From Chloroflexota bacterium (lineage in GTDB: Bacteria; Chloroflexota; Limnocylindria; Limnocylindrales; CSP1-4), in contig JAKAHL010000080.1 in assembly GCA_021815005.1 (NCBI GenBank), positions 1-8,043 on the forward strand: 8,043 bases of DNA, in the 5' to 3' direction. Position 1 is the first letter of the stretch. Each line of letters opens with the position of its first letter. The position numbers and the translations under genes were made by a program. The notes below the pieces were generated by a model. The model had not been told where the DNA came from, did no database searches, and saw nothing but the letters and a program-made list of their open reading frames with translations. Shown here piece after piece: positions 1 through 6,838 of the stretch.

Positions 1-1
1 G

Positions 2-418
2 CGGTCCTCGCTGCTGGGCCTCGTGTCGCGCCTGGCGCCCGTGCTGGCCGGCGGCAACGTGGCCGTCGTGCTGGCCTCGGAGTCGCGGCCGCTGCCCTCG
101 ATCACGCTCGCCGAGGTGCTCGCCACCTCGGACGTGCCGGGCGGCGTGGTTAACATCCTCACCGGGCAGCGCCGGGAGCTCGTGCCGGTGCTGGCGTCCC
201 ACGAGGACGTGGACGCGCTCGACGGCTGGGGCATTCCCGACGACCTGCGCACCGCGGCCGAGACCGCGGCCGCCGATTCCGTGAAGCGCGTCGCGCGTCG
301 GCCGGCCGGCGTGAGGGACGCCGCGTTCGACTGGCTCGACGACCGCGCCGCCGAGCGCCCCGAGTGGATCGCGGCGTTCCTCGAGGCCAAGACCGTGTGG
401 CACCCGATCGGCGTCTGA
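2..418 (+). CDS. Aldehyde dehydrogenase-like protein, C-terminal part (probably non-catalytic deoC-operon partner), 5' truncated
   Basis: The frame is open from base 2, so the N-terminus lies outside the window; a GTG at 23 is internal, not the likely start. The visible 138 residues contain the aldehyde dehydrogenase cofactor-domain pattern: a helix ending in LAPVLAGGNVAVVLASE, then LAEVLATSDVPGGVVNILTG, then a HEDVDAL segment matching the family's 'HP.VD.I' position. In an active enzyme about 200 more residues with the catalytic cysteine should follow. Here the protein ends some 65 residues later with an unusual tail, FLEAKTVWHPIGV, and contains no cysteine at all. From memory, this tail and architecture match the shorter aldehyde dehydrogenase family protein encoded beside deoC and a full aldehyde dehydrogenase in Streptomyces and relatives. 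I infer a non-catalytic partner or cofactor-binding protein rather than an active dehydrogenase. It is probably co-transcribed with the kinase 7 bases downstream. It is unlikely to be a decayed gene, because the ending is family-like. Confidence 0.8.
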   Translation, partial: RSSLLGLVSRLAPVLAGGNVAVVLASESRPLPSITLAEVLATSDVPGGVVNILTGQRRELVPVLASHEDVDALDGWGIPDDLRTAAETAAADSVKRVARRPAGVRDAAFDWLDDRAAERPEWIAAFLEAKTVWHPIGV

Positions 419-420
419 GG
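417..420 (+). promoter_or_regulatory. Ribosome binding site for the PfkB kinase, overlapping the upstream stop codon
   Basis: GAGG at 417-420 overlaps the TGA stop of the aldehyde-dehydrogenase-like gene (416-418) and sits 5 bases before the GTG at 426. This supports the GTG start and suggests translational coupling of the two genes. Confidence 0.5.
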
Positions 421-425
421 CGGCC

Positions 426-1349
426 GTGATCGTCGTCGCCGGCGACGCCCTCGTTGACCTGATCGTGCGGCCGGACGGGTCCATCGAGGCCGTTCCCGGC
501 GGGGGCCCGTACACCACCGCTCGCGCCGTGGGACGGCTGGGTTCGCCCGTGGCGTGGATCGGCGGGCTCTCGTCGGACCGCTTCGGGCGTGATCTCGAGG
601 CGGGGCTCGCGGGCGCGGGCGTGGACCTCTCGATGGCCCAGCGGACAGACCTGCCGACGACCCTGGCGCTCGCGGAGATCGGCACGGACGGCGCCGCCTC
701 GTACCGCTTCTACACCGACTCGACCTCGGCGCCCAACGTGCTGCCGGGTCCGCTGGCCGGCGGCCTGCCGACGGGGACGCAGGCCGTGCACGTCGGCACC
801 CTGGGGTTCGTCCTCGAGCCGATGGCGAGCACGCTCGAGGGGCTGGTGTCCGCGCTGCCCGCGGACACGCTGCTGATGGTGGACCCCAACTGTCGCCCCT
901 CGATCACGCGCGACCCCGACGGGTTCCGGTCACGCATCGCGCGGGTCCTCGCCCGGGCGGACATCGTGAAGGCCAGCACCGACGATCTTGCGTACCTCGT
1001 GCCCGGCGCGTCCGTCTGGGCGGTCGCCGCCTGGGCGCAGTCGCTGGGGCCCCGGGCGGTGCTGGTGACCGACGGGTCGGCGCCCGTCCGCGTGCTGATC
1101 GACGGCGCGGAGCATCGGGTCCCGGCGCCGGAGGTCCGGGCCGTGGACACGATCGGGGCGGGGGACACGTTCGGCGGGGCGTTCCTGGCCTGCCTCGTCC
1201 AGGGCGGCGGCGGGCGCCACGTCGCAAGCGACCCCCAGGCCGTGCTGCGCGCCGCCAGGTTCGCCGTCCGCGCGTCGGCGGTGGTCTGCGAGCGCGCTGG
1301 TGCCGACCCGCCGACCCTCGCCGAGCTGGGCGGCTGGCCGGAGGGCTGA
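426..1349 (+). CDS. PfkB-family carbohydrate kinase (fructokinase/ribokinase-like), 307 aa
   Basis: This protein should phosphorylate a sugar or nucleoside-type substrate with ATP in the cytoplasm. It has the ribokinase-fold landmarks in order: an N-terminal strand with the substrate-contacting aspartate (GDALVDL, D11), a glycine-rich substrate segment (PGGGPYTTARAVGRLG, 24-39), VDPNCRP at 152-158, and the C-terminal signature DTIGAGDTFGGAF at 241-253 with the anion-hole GAG and catalytic base D247. Its length is typical of the family. The position that is usually Asn in 'GGxxxN.A' is Thr here, so the sugar cannot be read from the sequence. GTG at 426 is the start because the DALVDL strand begins at once and GAGG lies 5 bases upstream. 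It follows the aldehyde-dehydrogenase-like gene by 7 bases. If that operon also carries deoC, ribose or deoxyribose is a reasonable substrate guess, but fructose or another ketose is equally possible. Confidence 0.88.
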   Translation: MIVVAGDALVDLIVRPDGSIEAVPGGGPYTTARAVGRLGSPVAWIGGLSSDRFGRDLEAGLAGAGVDLSMAQRTDLPTTLALAEIGTDGAASYRFYTDSTSAPNVLPGPLAGGLPTGTQAVHVGTLGFVLEPMASTLEGLVSALPADTLLMVDPNCRPSITRDPDGFRSRIARVLARADIVKASTDDLAYLVPGASVWAVAAWAQSLGPRAVLVTDGSAPVRVLIDGAEHRVPAPEVRAVDTIGAGDTFGGAFLACLVQGGGGRHVASDPQAVLRAARFAVRASAVVCERAGADPPTLAELGGWPEG

Positions 1350-1352
1350 CGC

Positions 1353-1379
1353 GGCCCGGCCGCGATGTCGCGGCGGGCC
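1353..1379 (+). terminator. GC-rich hairpin after the kinase gene, possible terminator
   Basis: GGCCC (1353-1357) pairs with GGGCC (1375-1379) and GCCGCG (1359-1364) with CGCGGC (1369-1374). This gives an 11-bp stem with one bulged G (1358) and an ATGT loop. It starts three bases after the kinase stop codon. There is no T-run, so it would be a non-canonical terminator or a 3'-end stabiliser. Confidence 0.5.
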
Positions 1380-1413
1380 ACCGCCGGGCCACCGCCCCGC
1401 CACCGCCACCGCC
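1378..1413 (+). repeat. Short direct repeats CCACCGCC, four copies
   Basis: CCACCGCC occurs at 1378, 1389, 1400 and 1406, the last two overlapping by two bases. The first three copies are spaced exactly 11 bases apart. The tract is C-rich on the + strand and correspondingly G-rich on the - strand. It lies between the kinase hairpin and the TetR promoter. It may be chance low complexity in a GC-rich spacer, a regulator-binding array, or a secondary-structure element. Confidence 0.4.
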
Positions 1414-1450
1414 GCGCCCCGCCGGAGCGCGCCATGTCCCAGGGTGGGGC

Positions 1451-1456
1451 TATAAT
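1451..1456 (+). promoter_or_regulatory. -10 box (TATAAT) of the TetR-ABC operon
   Basis: This is a perfect consensus TATAAT in a region where AT-rich hexamers are very rare. No good -35 hexamer is present 16-18 bases upstream (CGCGCC at 1428-1433), and there is no extended -10 TG motif. The predicted start of transcription, about 1463, falls inside the adjoining palindrome and leaves a leader of about 29 bases before the GTG at 1492. Confidence 0.7.
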
Positions 1457-1475
1457 CCGACCGACAGTCGGTCGG
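1457..1475 (+). promoter_or_regulatory. TetR-type operator: perfect 9+1+9 inverted repeat
   Basis: CCGACCGAC-A-GTCGGTCGG is a perfect inverted repeat with a single central A at 1466. It begins on the base after TATAAT and covers the expected transcription start. The core ACCGAC-n-GTCGGT is the kind of site bound by TetR-family dimers, and the gene that follows encodes such a regulator. Bound repressor here would block RNA polymerase, giving negative autoregulation of the regulator and the exporter genes behind it. Confidence 0.85.
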
Positions 1476-1491
1476 AGAATTCGAGACGCCC

Positions 1492-2175
1492 GTGGCCCGC
1501 ACCCGCAATCACGCCGCCCACGCCATCCGCCGGGACGAGATCCTCGATGTCGCCGAGCGGCTGATCCGCACCCTGGGCTACGACGCGATGAGCATCCAGA
1601 GCGTCCAGGACGAGCTCGGCTGCTCGCGCGGAGCGCTGTACCACTACTTCGCGTCCAAGGAGGCGATCCTCGGCGCGGTGGTGGATCGGATGACCGAGGC
1701 CGGCATGGCCTTGCTCCAGCCGATTGCCGACAACCCGGGCCTCACGGCGGTCGAGAAACTGCAGACGCTGTTCAACGCGGGCGGCAACTGGAAGAGCCAG
1801 CGCAGCGACCTGCTGATCCCGCTCATCCGTGGCTGGTACCAGCCGGGCAACGACCTCGTGCGCGTGCGGGCGGAGGCTGCCGCCTATGAGCAGTTCCGGC
1901 CGCTGATGTCCCAGGTTCTCCGGCAGGGGGTGGCCGAGGGAACGATGAGCGTGTCCTCGGCCGACCACGCCGCCCTCATCCTCACCGCCCTGCTCGCCGG
2001 CTCCACCGAGGCCATGCGCCACATGCTGCTGGACCGGCTCGACGGGCGCGTCCCCTACGAGGAGGTCGAACGATTCATCCACGCCTACGACGAGGCGATC
2101 GAGCGGATCCTCGGCCTGCCCGCGGGCTCGTTCACGTTGCTTGACGATGACGCAATGCGCACCTGGTTCGCCTGA
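1492..2175 (+). CDS. TetR/AcrR-family transcriptional repressor, 227 aa
   Basis: A one-component ligand-responsive DNA-binding protein. Residues about 13-60 form the TetR N-terminal domain: RRDEILDVAERLIRTLGYDAM, then the helix-turn-helix with SIQSVQDELGCSRGALYHYFASKEAIL (about 34-60), whose YHYF-x-SKE segment is a family hallmark. Residues from about 61 on form the variable all-helical ligand-binding and dimerisation domain, which does not show the ligand. The GTG at 1492 gives a 12-residue arm before the domain; only a weak GAG (1483-1485) or a distant GGAG (1474-1477) precedes it, so translation initiation may be modest. The gene lies directly behind a TATAAT box and a perfect palindrome, and 13 bases ahead of an ABC exporter. 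I infer that it represses its own promoter and that an exported compound or related molecule relieves repression. Confidence 0.92.
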   Translation: MARTRNHAAHAIRRDEILDVAERLIRTLGYDAMSIQSVQDELGCSRGALYHYFASKEAILGAVVDRMTEAGMALLQPIADNPGLTAVEKLQTLFNAGGNWKSQRSDLLIPLIRGWYQPGNDLVRVRAEAAAYEQFRPLMSQVLRQGVAEGTMSVSSADHAALILTALLAGSTEAMRHMLLDRLDGRVPYEEVERFIHAYDEAIERILGLPAGSFTLLDDDAMRTWFA

Positions 2176-2183
2176 GGAAGGAG
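2174..2183 (+). promoter_or_regulatory. Strong ribosome binding site for the ABC ATPase
   Basis: GAGGAAGGAG overlaps the TGA of the TetR gene and ends 5 bases before the ATG at 2189. It decides that start against an in-frame ATG at 2141 inside the TetR gene, and it suggests higher translation of the ATPase than of its regulator. Confidence 0.85.
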
Positions 2184-2188
2184 TGCCC

Positions 2189-3092
<904 letters not shown>

Positions 3093-3103
<11 letters not shown>

Positions 3104-4787
3104 CGCCGGCACGCCGCGCCATCCTGCGGCGACGTTCCCGCCGATCCCGCTCCGCCGCCGGCTGTACGGGTTCGGCAGCGTCTACGGCAAGACCGTCCGC
3201 GATTCGCGGCTGTCGTTCATCATCGCGGCCGGCCTCTTCGGCGGGCTCGCGCTGGTCCTCGGAGCGGCGATCGGGACGGTGTTCCCCACGCCCGAGACGC
3301 GCAAGGAGCTCGGCACGCTGGTCGGCAGCATGCCCGCGGCGATGGTCAACCTGTTCGGCAACGTGACGCTGATGGGCGCCAAGATGGGCACCCTCGGCGG
3401 GTACGTCACCTGGAAGTACGGCTCGCTGTTCACGCTGGGCACGGCCCTGTGGTCCATCCTCGCGCTGTCGGGCACGCTCGCCGGCGAGGCCGCCAAGGGC
3501 AGCCTCGACTTCGTGGCCGTGTCCCCGTTCGGCAAGCGCCGGATCGCGCTCGAGAAGCTCGCCGCCCACCTCACGCTGGTGTGGGTGGCGCTGGCGGTGC
3601 TCGCCGTGATGCAGACCGTCAGTTCGAACGCCTTCGGCGACGCGTCGATGGGCGACCTGATCCCGCTCTTCTCGGCGGTCGCGTTCAGCGTCTCGGTCGG
3701 GGCGGTCGCACTGTTCTTCGGCGGCCTGACGCTCGTGCTCGCCCCACTGCTCGGCCGGGCGGGGTCCGCCGGCGTGTCCGCGCTCGCGATGCTGCTGGCG
3801 TGGGTGGCGAGCGGTCTCGGGGTGGGCGGCCCGCTGCTCGCGCTCAGCCCGTTCCACTGGACGGAGAACAACGTCCCGCTGGTCGGGATCTACGACTGGG
3901 GCGGCGTGCTCGCCGTCGCCGTCGTCGGCGTGGCGCTCGTCCTCCTGGGCGTCGAGCTGTTCGCCCGGCGCGACCTCGGGGTCACCTCCGGCCTGTCGCT
4001 GCCCTCGCTGCCGGCGGGCCTGCTCGGCGTGCACGGGCCGGTCAGCCGTGCCTTCGGCGACCAGGTCCCGCGCGCCCTGTCGTGGGGTATCGGCCTGGCC
4101 GTCTGGGGCGCGCTGCTCGCGTCGCTGGTCGGGTCGTTCAGCGACACCATCGGCAAGGACCCGGGTCTGCTCACCGCGTTCCGCTCGATCTTCCCCGGCT
4201 ACGACTTCACGACCGCGGGCGGCTGGCTCCAGCTGTACCTCGAGCTCTTCCTGATCGTGGCCGGCTTCTCGGCGGCGACGTTTGTCTCGAGATGGGCGTC
4301 GGACGAGACGGACGGCCGCCTCGAGCTGGTCCTCGCGACGCCCCTGGCCCGCGCCCGGTGGGTGATCGCCGGCGGGATCGGCGCGCTGCTGGCCGTGGTG
4401 CTCGCCACCGTCCTGTGGACGGTGGGCATCGGGATCGGCGCGGCGGCCGGGGGCGGGACGATCGGCGACGCGCTCCTCGGCTCGGCGTCGTTCGGCCTGG
4501 TCGCGGCCGCGTTCGTCGGGGTTGGCGTGGCGGTGGGCGGGGTGTGGCGCACCTCGCTGGCCGCCGAGGTGACGGCGGTTCTCGTGGTGGTCACGTACCT
4601 CATCGACCTGCTGGCGCCGCCGCTCAACCTGCCCGACTGGTTCCACCAGCTGGCGCTCACCGCGCACATGGGCCAGCCGATGATCGGCGTCTGGGACCCG
4701 GTCGGCGTGGCGGCCTGCGTCGTCCTCGCCGTGGGGGGCATCGCGATCGGCGCGTGGGGCGTGACCCGCCGCGACATCGCGCGCTGA
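3093..4787 (+). CDS. ABC-2 type permease, polyketide-antibiotic-exporter (TnrB3-like) family, 564 aa
   Basis: This is the membrane subunit of the exporter. I count about 12 hydrophobic segments in two sets of six: near 42-62, 110-130, 157-177, 190-212, 225-246 and 268-290, then 328-350, 381-399, 424-450, 461-483, 488-507 and 536-556. The halves look duplicated. GEAAKGSLDFVAVSPFGKRR (131-150) and DETDGRLELVLATPLARARW (404-423) occupy the same place after the second segment of each half and match the 'E..G.LE....P..R' loop of ABC-2 permeases. Length and layout fit putative exporters of polyketide antibiotics (the tetronasin-type TnrB3 group), where one fused chain replaces two permeases. The ATG at 3093 overlaps the ATPase end by 11 bases in another frame, indicating translational coupling; its own ribosome binding site is weak. 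The exported compound cannot be told; toxin, drug or own-metabolite efflux are all possible. Confidence 0.88.
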
Positions 4788-4807
4788 CCGCCGGCGCCCG
4801 TCGTTGC

Positions 4808-4839
4808 GGGCCGGGGCGTCGCTCGTGGCGCCCCGGCCC
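4808..4839 (+). terminator. Strong GC-rich hairpin, probable terminator of the exporter operon
   Basis: GGGCCGGGGCG (4808-4818) pairs perfectly with CGCCCCGGCCC (4829-4839) around a 10-base loop. It starts 20 bases after the permease stop codon. No T-run follows, which is common for hairpin terminators in very GC-rich bacteria. It ends one base before the -10 box of the next gene. Confidence 0.7.
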
Positions 4840-4840
4840 C

Positions 4841-4846
4841 TAGACT
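4841..4846 (+). promoter_or_regulatory. -10 box (TAGACT) of a leaderless-type promoter for the EamA gene
   Basis: TAGACT matches the TANNNT pattern, and six bases separate it from the GTG at 4853. Transcription would therefore begin at or next to the start codon. No ribosome binding site precedes the gene, as expected for a leaderless mRNA. The -35 position (GTCGCT, 4818-4823) lies within the upstream hairpin and is poor. Confidence 0.55.
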
Positions 4847-4852
4847 TCCCGG

Positions 4853-5746
4853 GTGGATTCGCTCGCCCTCGGCCTCGTGCTCGTGTCCGCGGTGATGCAC
4901 GCCACGTGGAACATCCTGCTCAAGACTGCCGGCGACCCGCTCCGGACCTCCACCGTGGCGATGCTCGCGGGCACGGCGGTCCTCGTCCCGGCGGCGGCGG
5001 TGGGCTGGCTCGCCCTGGGCCGGCCCGACCTGCCCGCCAAGGCGTGGGCGATCGGCTGCGTCTCCGGCCTGGCCGAGATCGCCTACTTCGTGTTCCTGTC
5101 GTCGGCGTACCGTCGCGGCGACCTGTCGGTGGTGGCGCCGATCGCCCGCGGGACGGCCCCGGCCCTGATCGTCGCGGTGGGCGTCCTCGTGCTCGGCGAG
5201 CGGCTGGCGGGGCCCGCCGCGGCGGGCGTGGCGCTGCTGCTGGCGGGCCTGCTCACCGTGCAGCGGCCGTGGCGGTTCCTGCGCGCGGCGCACTCCGCCC
5301 ACCGGGGCGCGGCCGGCTTCGCGCTGCTGACGGGCCTGATGATCGCCACCTACACGAGCCTCGACAGTGTCGGGTCGCAGCTGGCGCCTCCCTGGCTCTA
5401 CATGGCGATCCTGTGGACGGTGACGGCGGCGGGCCTCGGGCTGATCGACGTGGTCCGGCCGCGCCTCGCCGGCGGGGGCTTCGCCGCCCGGCCCGGCTCG
5501 CTCAGCGTGCGCACGGCCGCCACCGCCGGGATGCTCACGCTGGCCGCCTACGCGCTGGTCCTGTTTGCGCTGTCGCGCTCCGACGTGGCGCTCGTCGGGC
5601 CGCTCCGGGAGTCGTCCGTGCTGATCACCGCGACCTACGGCATCGTGAAACTGCGCGAGGCGGTCACGCGACGCGAGATGGCGCTCCGCCTCGGCGGCTC
5701 GGCGCTGGTCATCCTGGGTGCCGCGGTGCTCGCAATCGCCGGGTGA
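4853..5746 (+). CDS. EamA/DMT-superfamily membrane transporter, 297 aa
   Basis: This is a small inner-membrane transporter with about ten hydrophobic helices and two EamA repeats, the drug/metabolite transporter fold. The first repeat ends with FLSSAYRRGDLSVVAPIARG and VLVLGERLAGPAAAGVALLLAG (about 81-133); the second with LFALSRSDVALVGPLRESS and VKLREAVTRREMALRLGGSALVILGAAVLA (about 237-294). Both show the typical 'A....vs.v.pl....pv......l.E.l....G..li..Gv' pattern. MHATWNILLKTAG near the N-terminus is also typical. Length is standard. The GTG at 4853 starts the first helix directly and lies at leaderless distance from TAGACT; there is no upstream in-frame alternative with a ribosome binding site. 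The substrate is unknown; amino acids, other metabolites or drugs are transported by relatives. The stop codon lies 73 bases before the next gene, which may have its own promoter. Confidence 0.88.
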   Translation: MDSLALGLVLVSAVMHATWNILLKTAGDPLRTSTVAMLAGTAVLVPAAAVGWLALGRPDLPAKAWAIGCVSGLAEIAYFVFLSSAYRRGDLSVVAPIARGTAPALIVAVGVLVLGERLAGPAAAGVALLLAGLLTVQRPWRFLRAAHSAHRGAAGFALLTGLMIATYTSLDSVGSQLAPPWLYMAILWTVTAAGLGLIDVVRPRLAGGGFAARPGSLSVRTAATAGMLTLAAYALVLFALSRSDVALVGPLRESSVLITATYGIVKLREAVTRREMALRLGGSALVILGAAVLAIAG

Positions 5747-5749
5747 TGC

Positions 5750-5755
5750 GACAAT
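5750..5755 (+). promoter_or_regulatory. Possible -10 box (GACAAT) for the fgd gene
   Basis: GACAAT lies just after the EamA stop codon and about 65 bases before the fgd start codon. It is one of the few AT-rich hexamers in the spacer and resembles actinobacterial -10 sequences. A -35 element is not evident (TGCTCG at 5727-5732, within the EamA coding end). Read-through from the EamA promoter is an alternative. Confidence 0.35.
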
Positions 5756-5794
5756 CGGGACGGCAACGGCGATCTCGCCCAGCCCGTCGTCCCG
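5756..5794 (+). promoter_or_regulatory. Nested inverted repeats in the fgd leader
   Basis: CGGGACG (5756-5762) and CGTCCCG (5788-5794) form a perfect 7-bp outer dyad. Inside it, GGCGATCTCGCC (5768-5779) is a perfect 12-base palindrome. The left outer arm directly follows the GACAAT box and would overlap the predicted transcription start, so the dyad may be an operator in DNA; if transcription starts upstream it could be an RNA hairpin ahead of the fgd ribosome binding site. Confidence 0.45.
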
Positions 5795-5809
5795 CTACTC
5801 GCGCACCGC

Positions 5810-5815
5810 AAGGAG
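5810..5815 (+). promoter_or_regulatory. Ribosome binding site of fgd
   Basis: AAGGAG ends 4 bases before the ATG at 5820. It fixes that start, in agreement with the N-terminus matching that of characterised F420-dependent glucose-6-phosphate dehydrogenase. Confidence 0.85.
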
Positions 5816-5819
5816 CCCC

Positions 5820-6824
5820 ATGCCCGCCCTGCGTCTCGGCTACAAGGCATCCGCCGAGCAGTTCGCCCCGCAGCGCCTCCTCGATCTCGCCGTCACGGCG
5901 GAGGAGGTCGGCTTCGACTCGGTCTGGACCAGCGACCACTTCCAGCCGTGGCGCCACACCGACGGCCACGCGCCCAACGCGCTCGTATGGCTGGGCGCGG
6001 CGACGCAGGCGACGAGGCGCGTGGTGCTCGGCACCAGCGTCCTCACGCCCACCCTGCGGTACAACCCGGCGGTCATCGCCCAGGCGTTCGGCACGCTCGG
6101 CATGCTCGCGCCCGGCCGCGTGATCCTGGGCGTGGGCACAGGCGAGGCGCTCAACGAGACGCCCGTCGGCGTCGCCTGGCCTGAGCAGAGCGAGCGCTTC
6201 GCGCGGCTCAAGGAGAGCGTGGGGCTGATCCAGCAGCTGTGGCGCGGCGAGCGGCTCACCATCGAGGGCCAGTACTACCGGACGGCCAACGCCACCATCT
6301 ACGACCGCCCGGACGAGCCCGTGCCCGTGTACGTGGCCGCGTCGGGGCCCGCTGCGGCGCGCCTCGCCGGGCGAGTCGCGGACGGGCTCATCTGCACCAG
6401 CGGCAAGGGCGAGGAGCTGTACACGCAGACCCTCCTGCCGGGCCTGGCCGAGGGTGCCGAGAAGGCGGGCCGCGATGTCGCCGCGCTCGACAGGATGATC
6501 GAGATGAAGGTCTCCTTCGACACGGACCGGGAGCGCGCGATCGAGGACACGAAGGTGTGGGCCGCGCTGGCACTCCCCGGCGAGCAGAAGATGGGCATCC
6601 ACGACGCGCTGGAGATGGAGCGGGCGGCCAAGGAGGCCGAGCCCTACGCGCACAAGCGCTGGCTTGTCGCGTCAGACCCGGACGAGCACGTCGAGCAGCT
6701 GGCGCCGTACGTGGCCTACGGGTTCACCCACCTGGTGTTCCACTTCCCCGGCGAGCGGCAGGAGGCCGCGATCAGGCGCTACGGCGAGTTGATCCTGCCA
6801 CGCCTTCGCGCCCGCTTCGGCTGA
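5820..6824 (+). CDS. fgd: F420-dependent glucose-6-phosphate dehydrogenase, 334 aa
   Basis: This cytoplasmic luciferase-like (LLM) enzyme oxidises glucose 6-phosphate to 6-phosphogluconolactone and reduces coenzyme F420 to F420H2, the main entry of reducing power into the F420 pool. The recalled Mycobacterium tuberculosis Fgd1 (336 aa) can be aligned along the whole length: LGYKASAEQFAP, SDHFQPWRH, GTSVLTPT, RYNPAVIAQAF, GVGTGEALNE, CTSGKGEELYT, KRW-VASDPDE and LVFH are shared. Active-site D39, H40, W44 and E109 keep the same numbering, and the phosphate ligands described for Fgd1 (T195, K198, K259, R283) correspond to T193, K196, K257 and R280 after small deletions. The ATG at 5820 has AAGGAG upstream. 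Conservation of every expected residue favours true Fgd over other F420-dependent LLM proteins such as hydroxymycolic acid dehydrogenase, though substrate preference is not proven by sequence. A transporter gene begins 14 bases downstream. Confidence 0.92.
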   Translation: MPALRLGYKASAEQFAPQRLLDLAVTAEEVGFDSVWTSDHFQPWRHTDGHAPNALVWLGAATQATRRVVLGTSVLTPTLRYNPAVIAQAFGTLGMLAPGRVILGVGTGEALNETPVGVAWPEQSERFARLKESVGLIQQLWRGERLTIEGQYYRTANATIYDRPDEPVPVYVAASGPAAARLAGRVADGLICTSGKGEELYTQTLLPGLAEGAEKAGRDVAALDRMIEMKVSFDTDRERAIEDTKVWAALALPGEQKMGIHDALEMERAAKEAEPYAHKRWLVASDPDEHVEQLAPYVAYGFTHLVFHFPGERQEAAIRRYGELILPRLRARFG

Positions 6825-6838
6825 GCCGCCGGCCGCCC

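Noticed and set aside
2..418. The aldehyde-dehydrogenase-like gene as a pseudogene
   Set aside because: The missing catalytic part could suggest decay, but the frame is intact, codon use is normal, and the ending resembles a recurrent short family, so a real gene is more likely.
2141..2188. A longer ABC ATPase starting at the ATG at 2141
   Set aside because: It would overlap the end of the TetR gene. The ATG at 2189 has a strong ribosome binding site and begins right at the ATPase domain.
5718..5819. An N-terminal extension of Fgd starting at 5718
   Set aside because: It overlaps the EamA coding end and the leader. AAGGAG and the match to the known Fgd N-terminus both point to 5820.
4804..6123. 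A 439-codon + strand open frame across the EamA and fgd genes
   Set aside because: It is out of frame with both real genes, has an Arg/Gly/Ala/Pro-rich low-complexity composition, and spans a promoter, the intergenic leader and a ribosome binding site.
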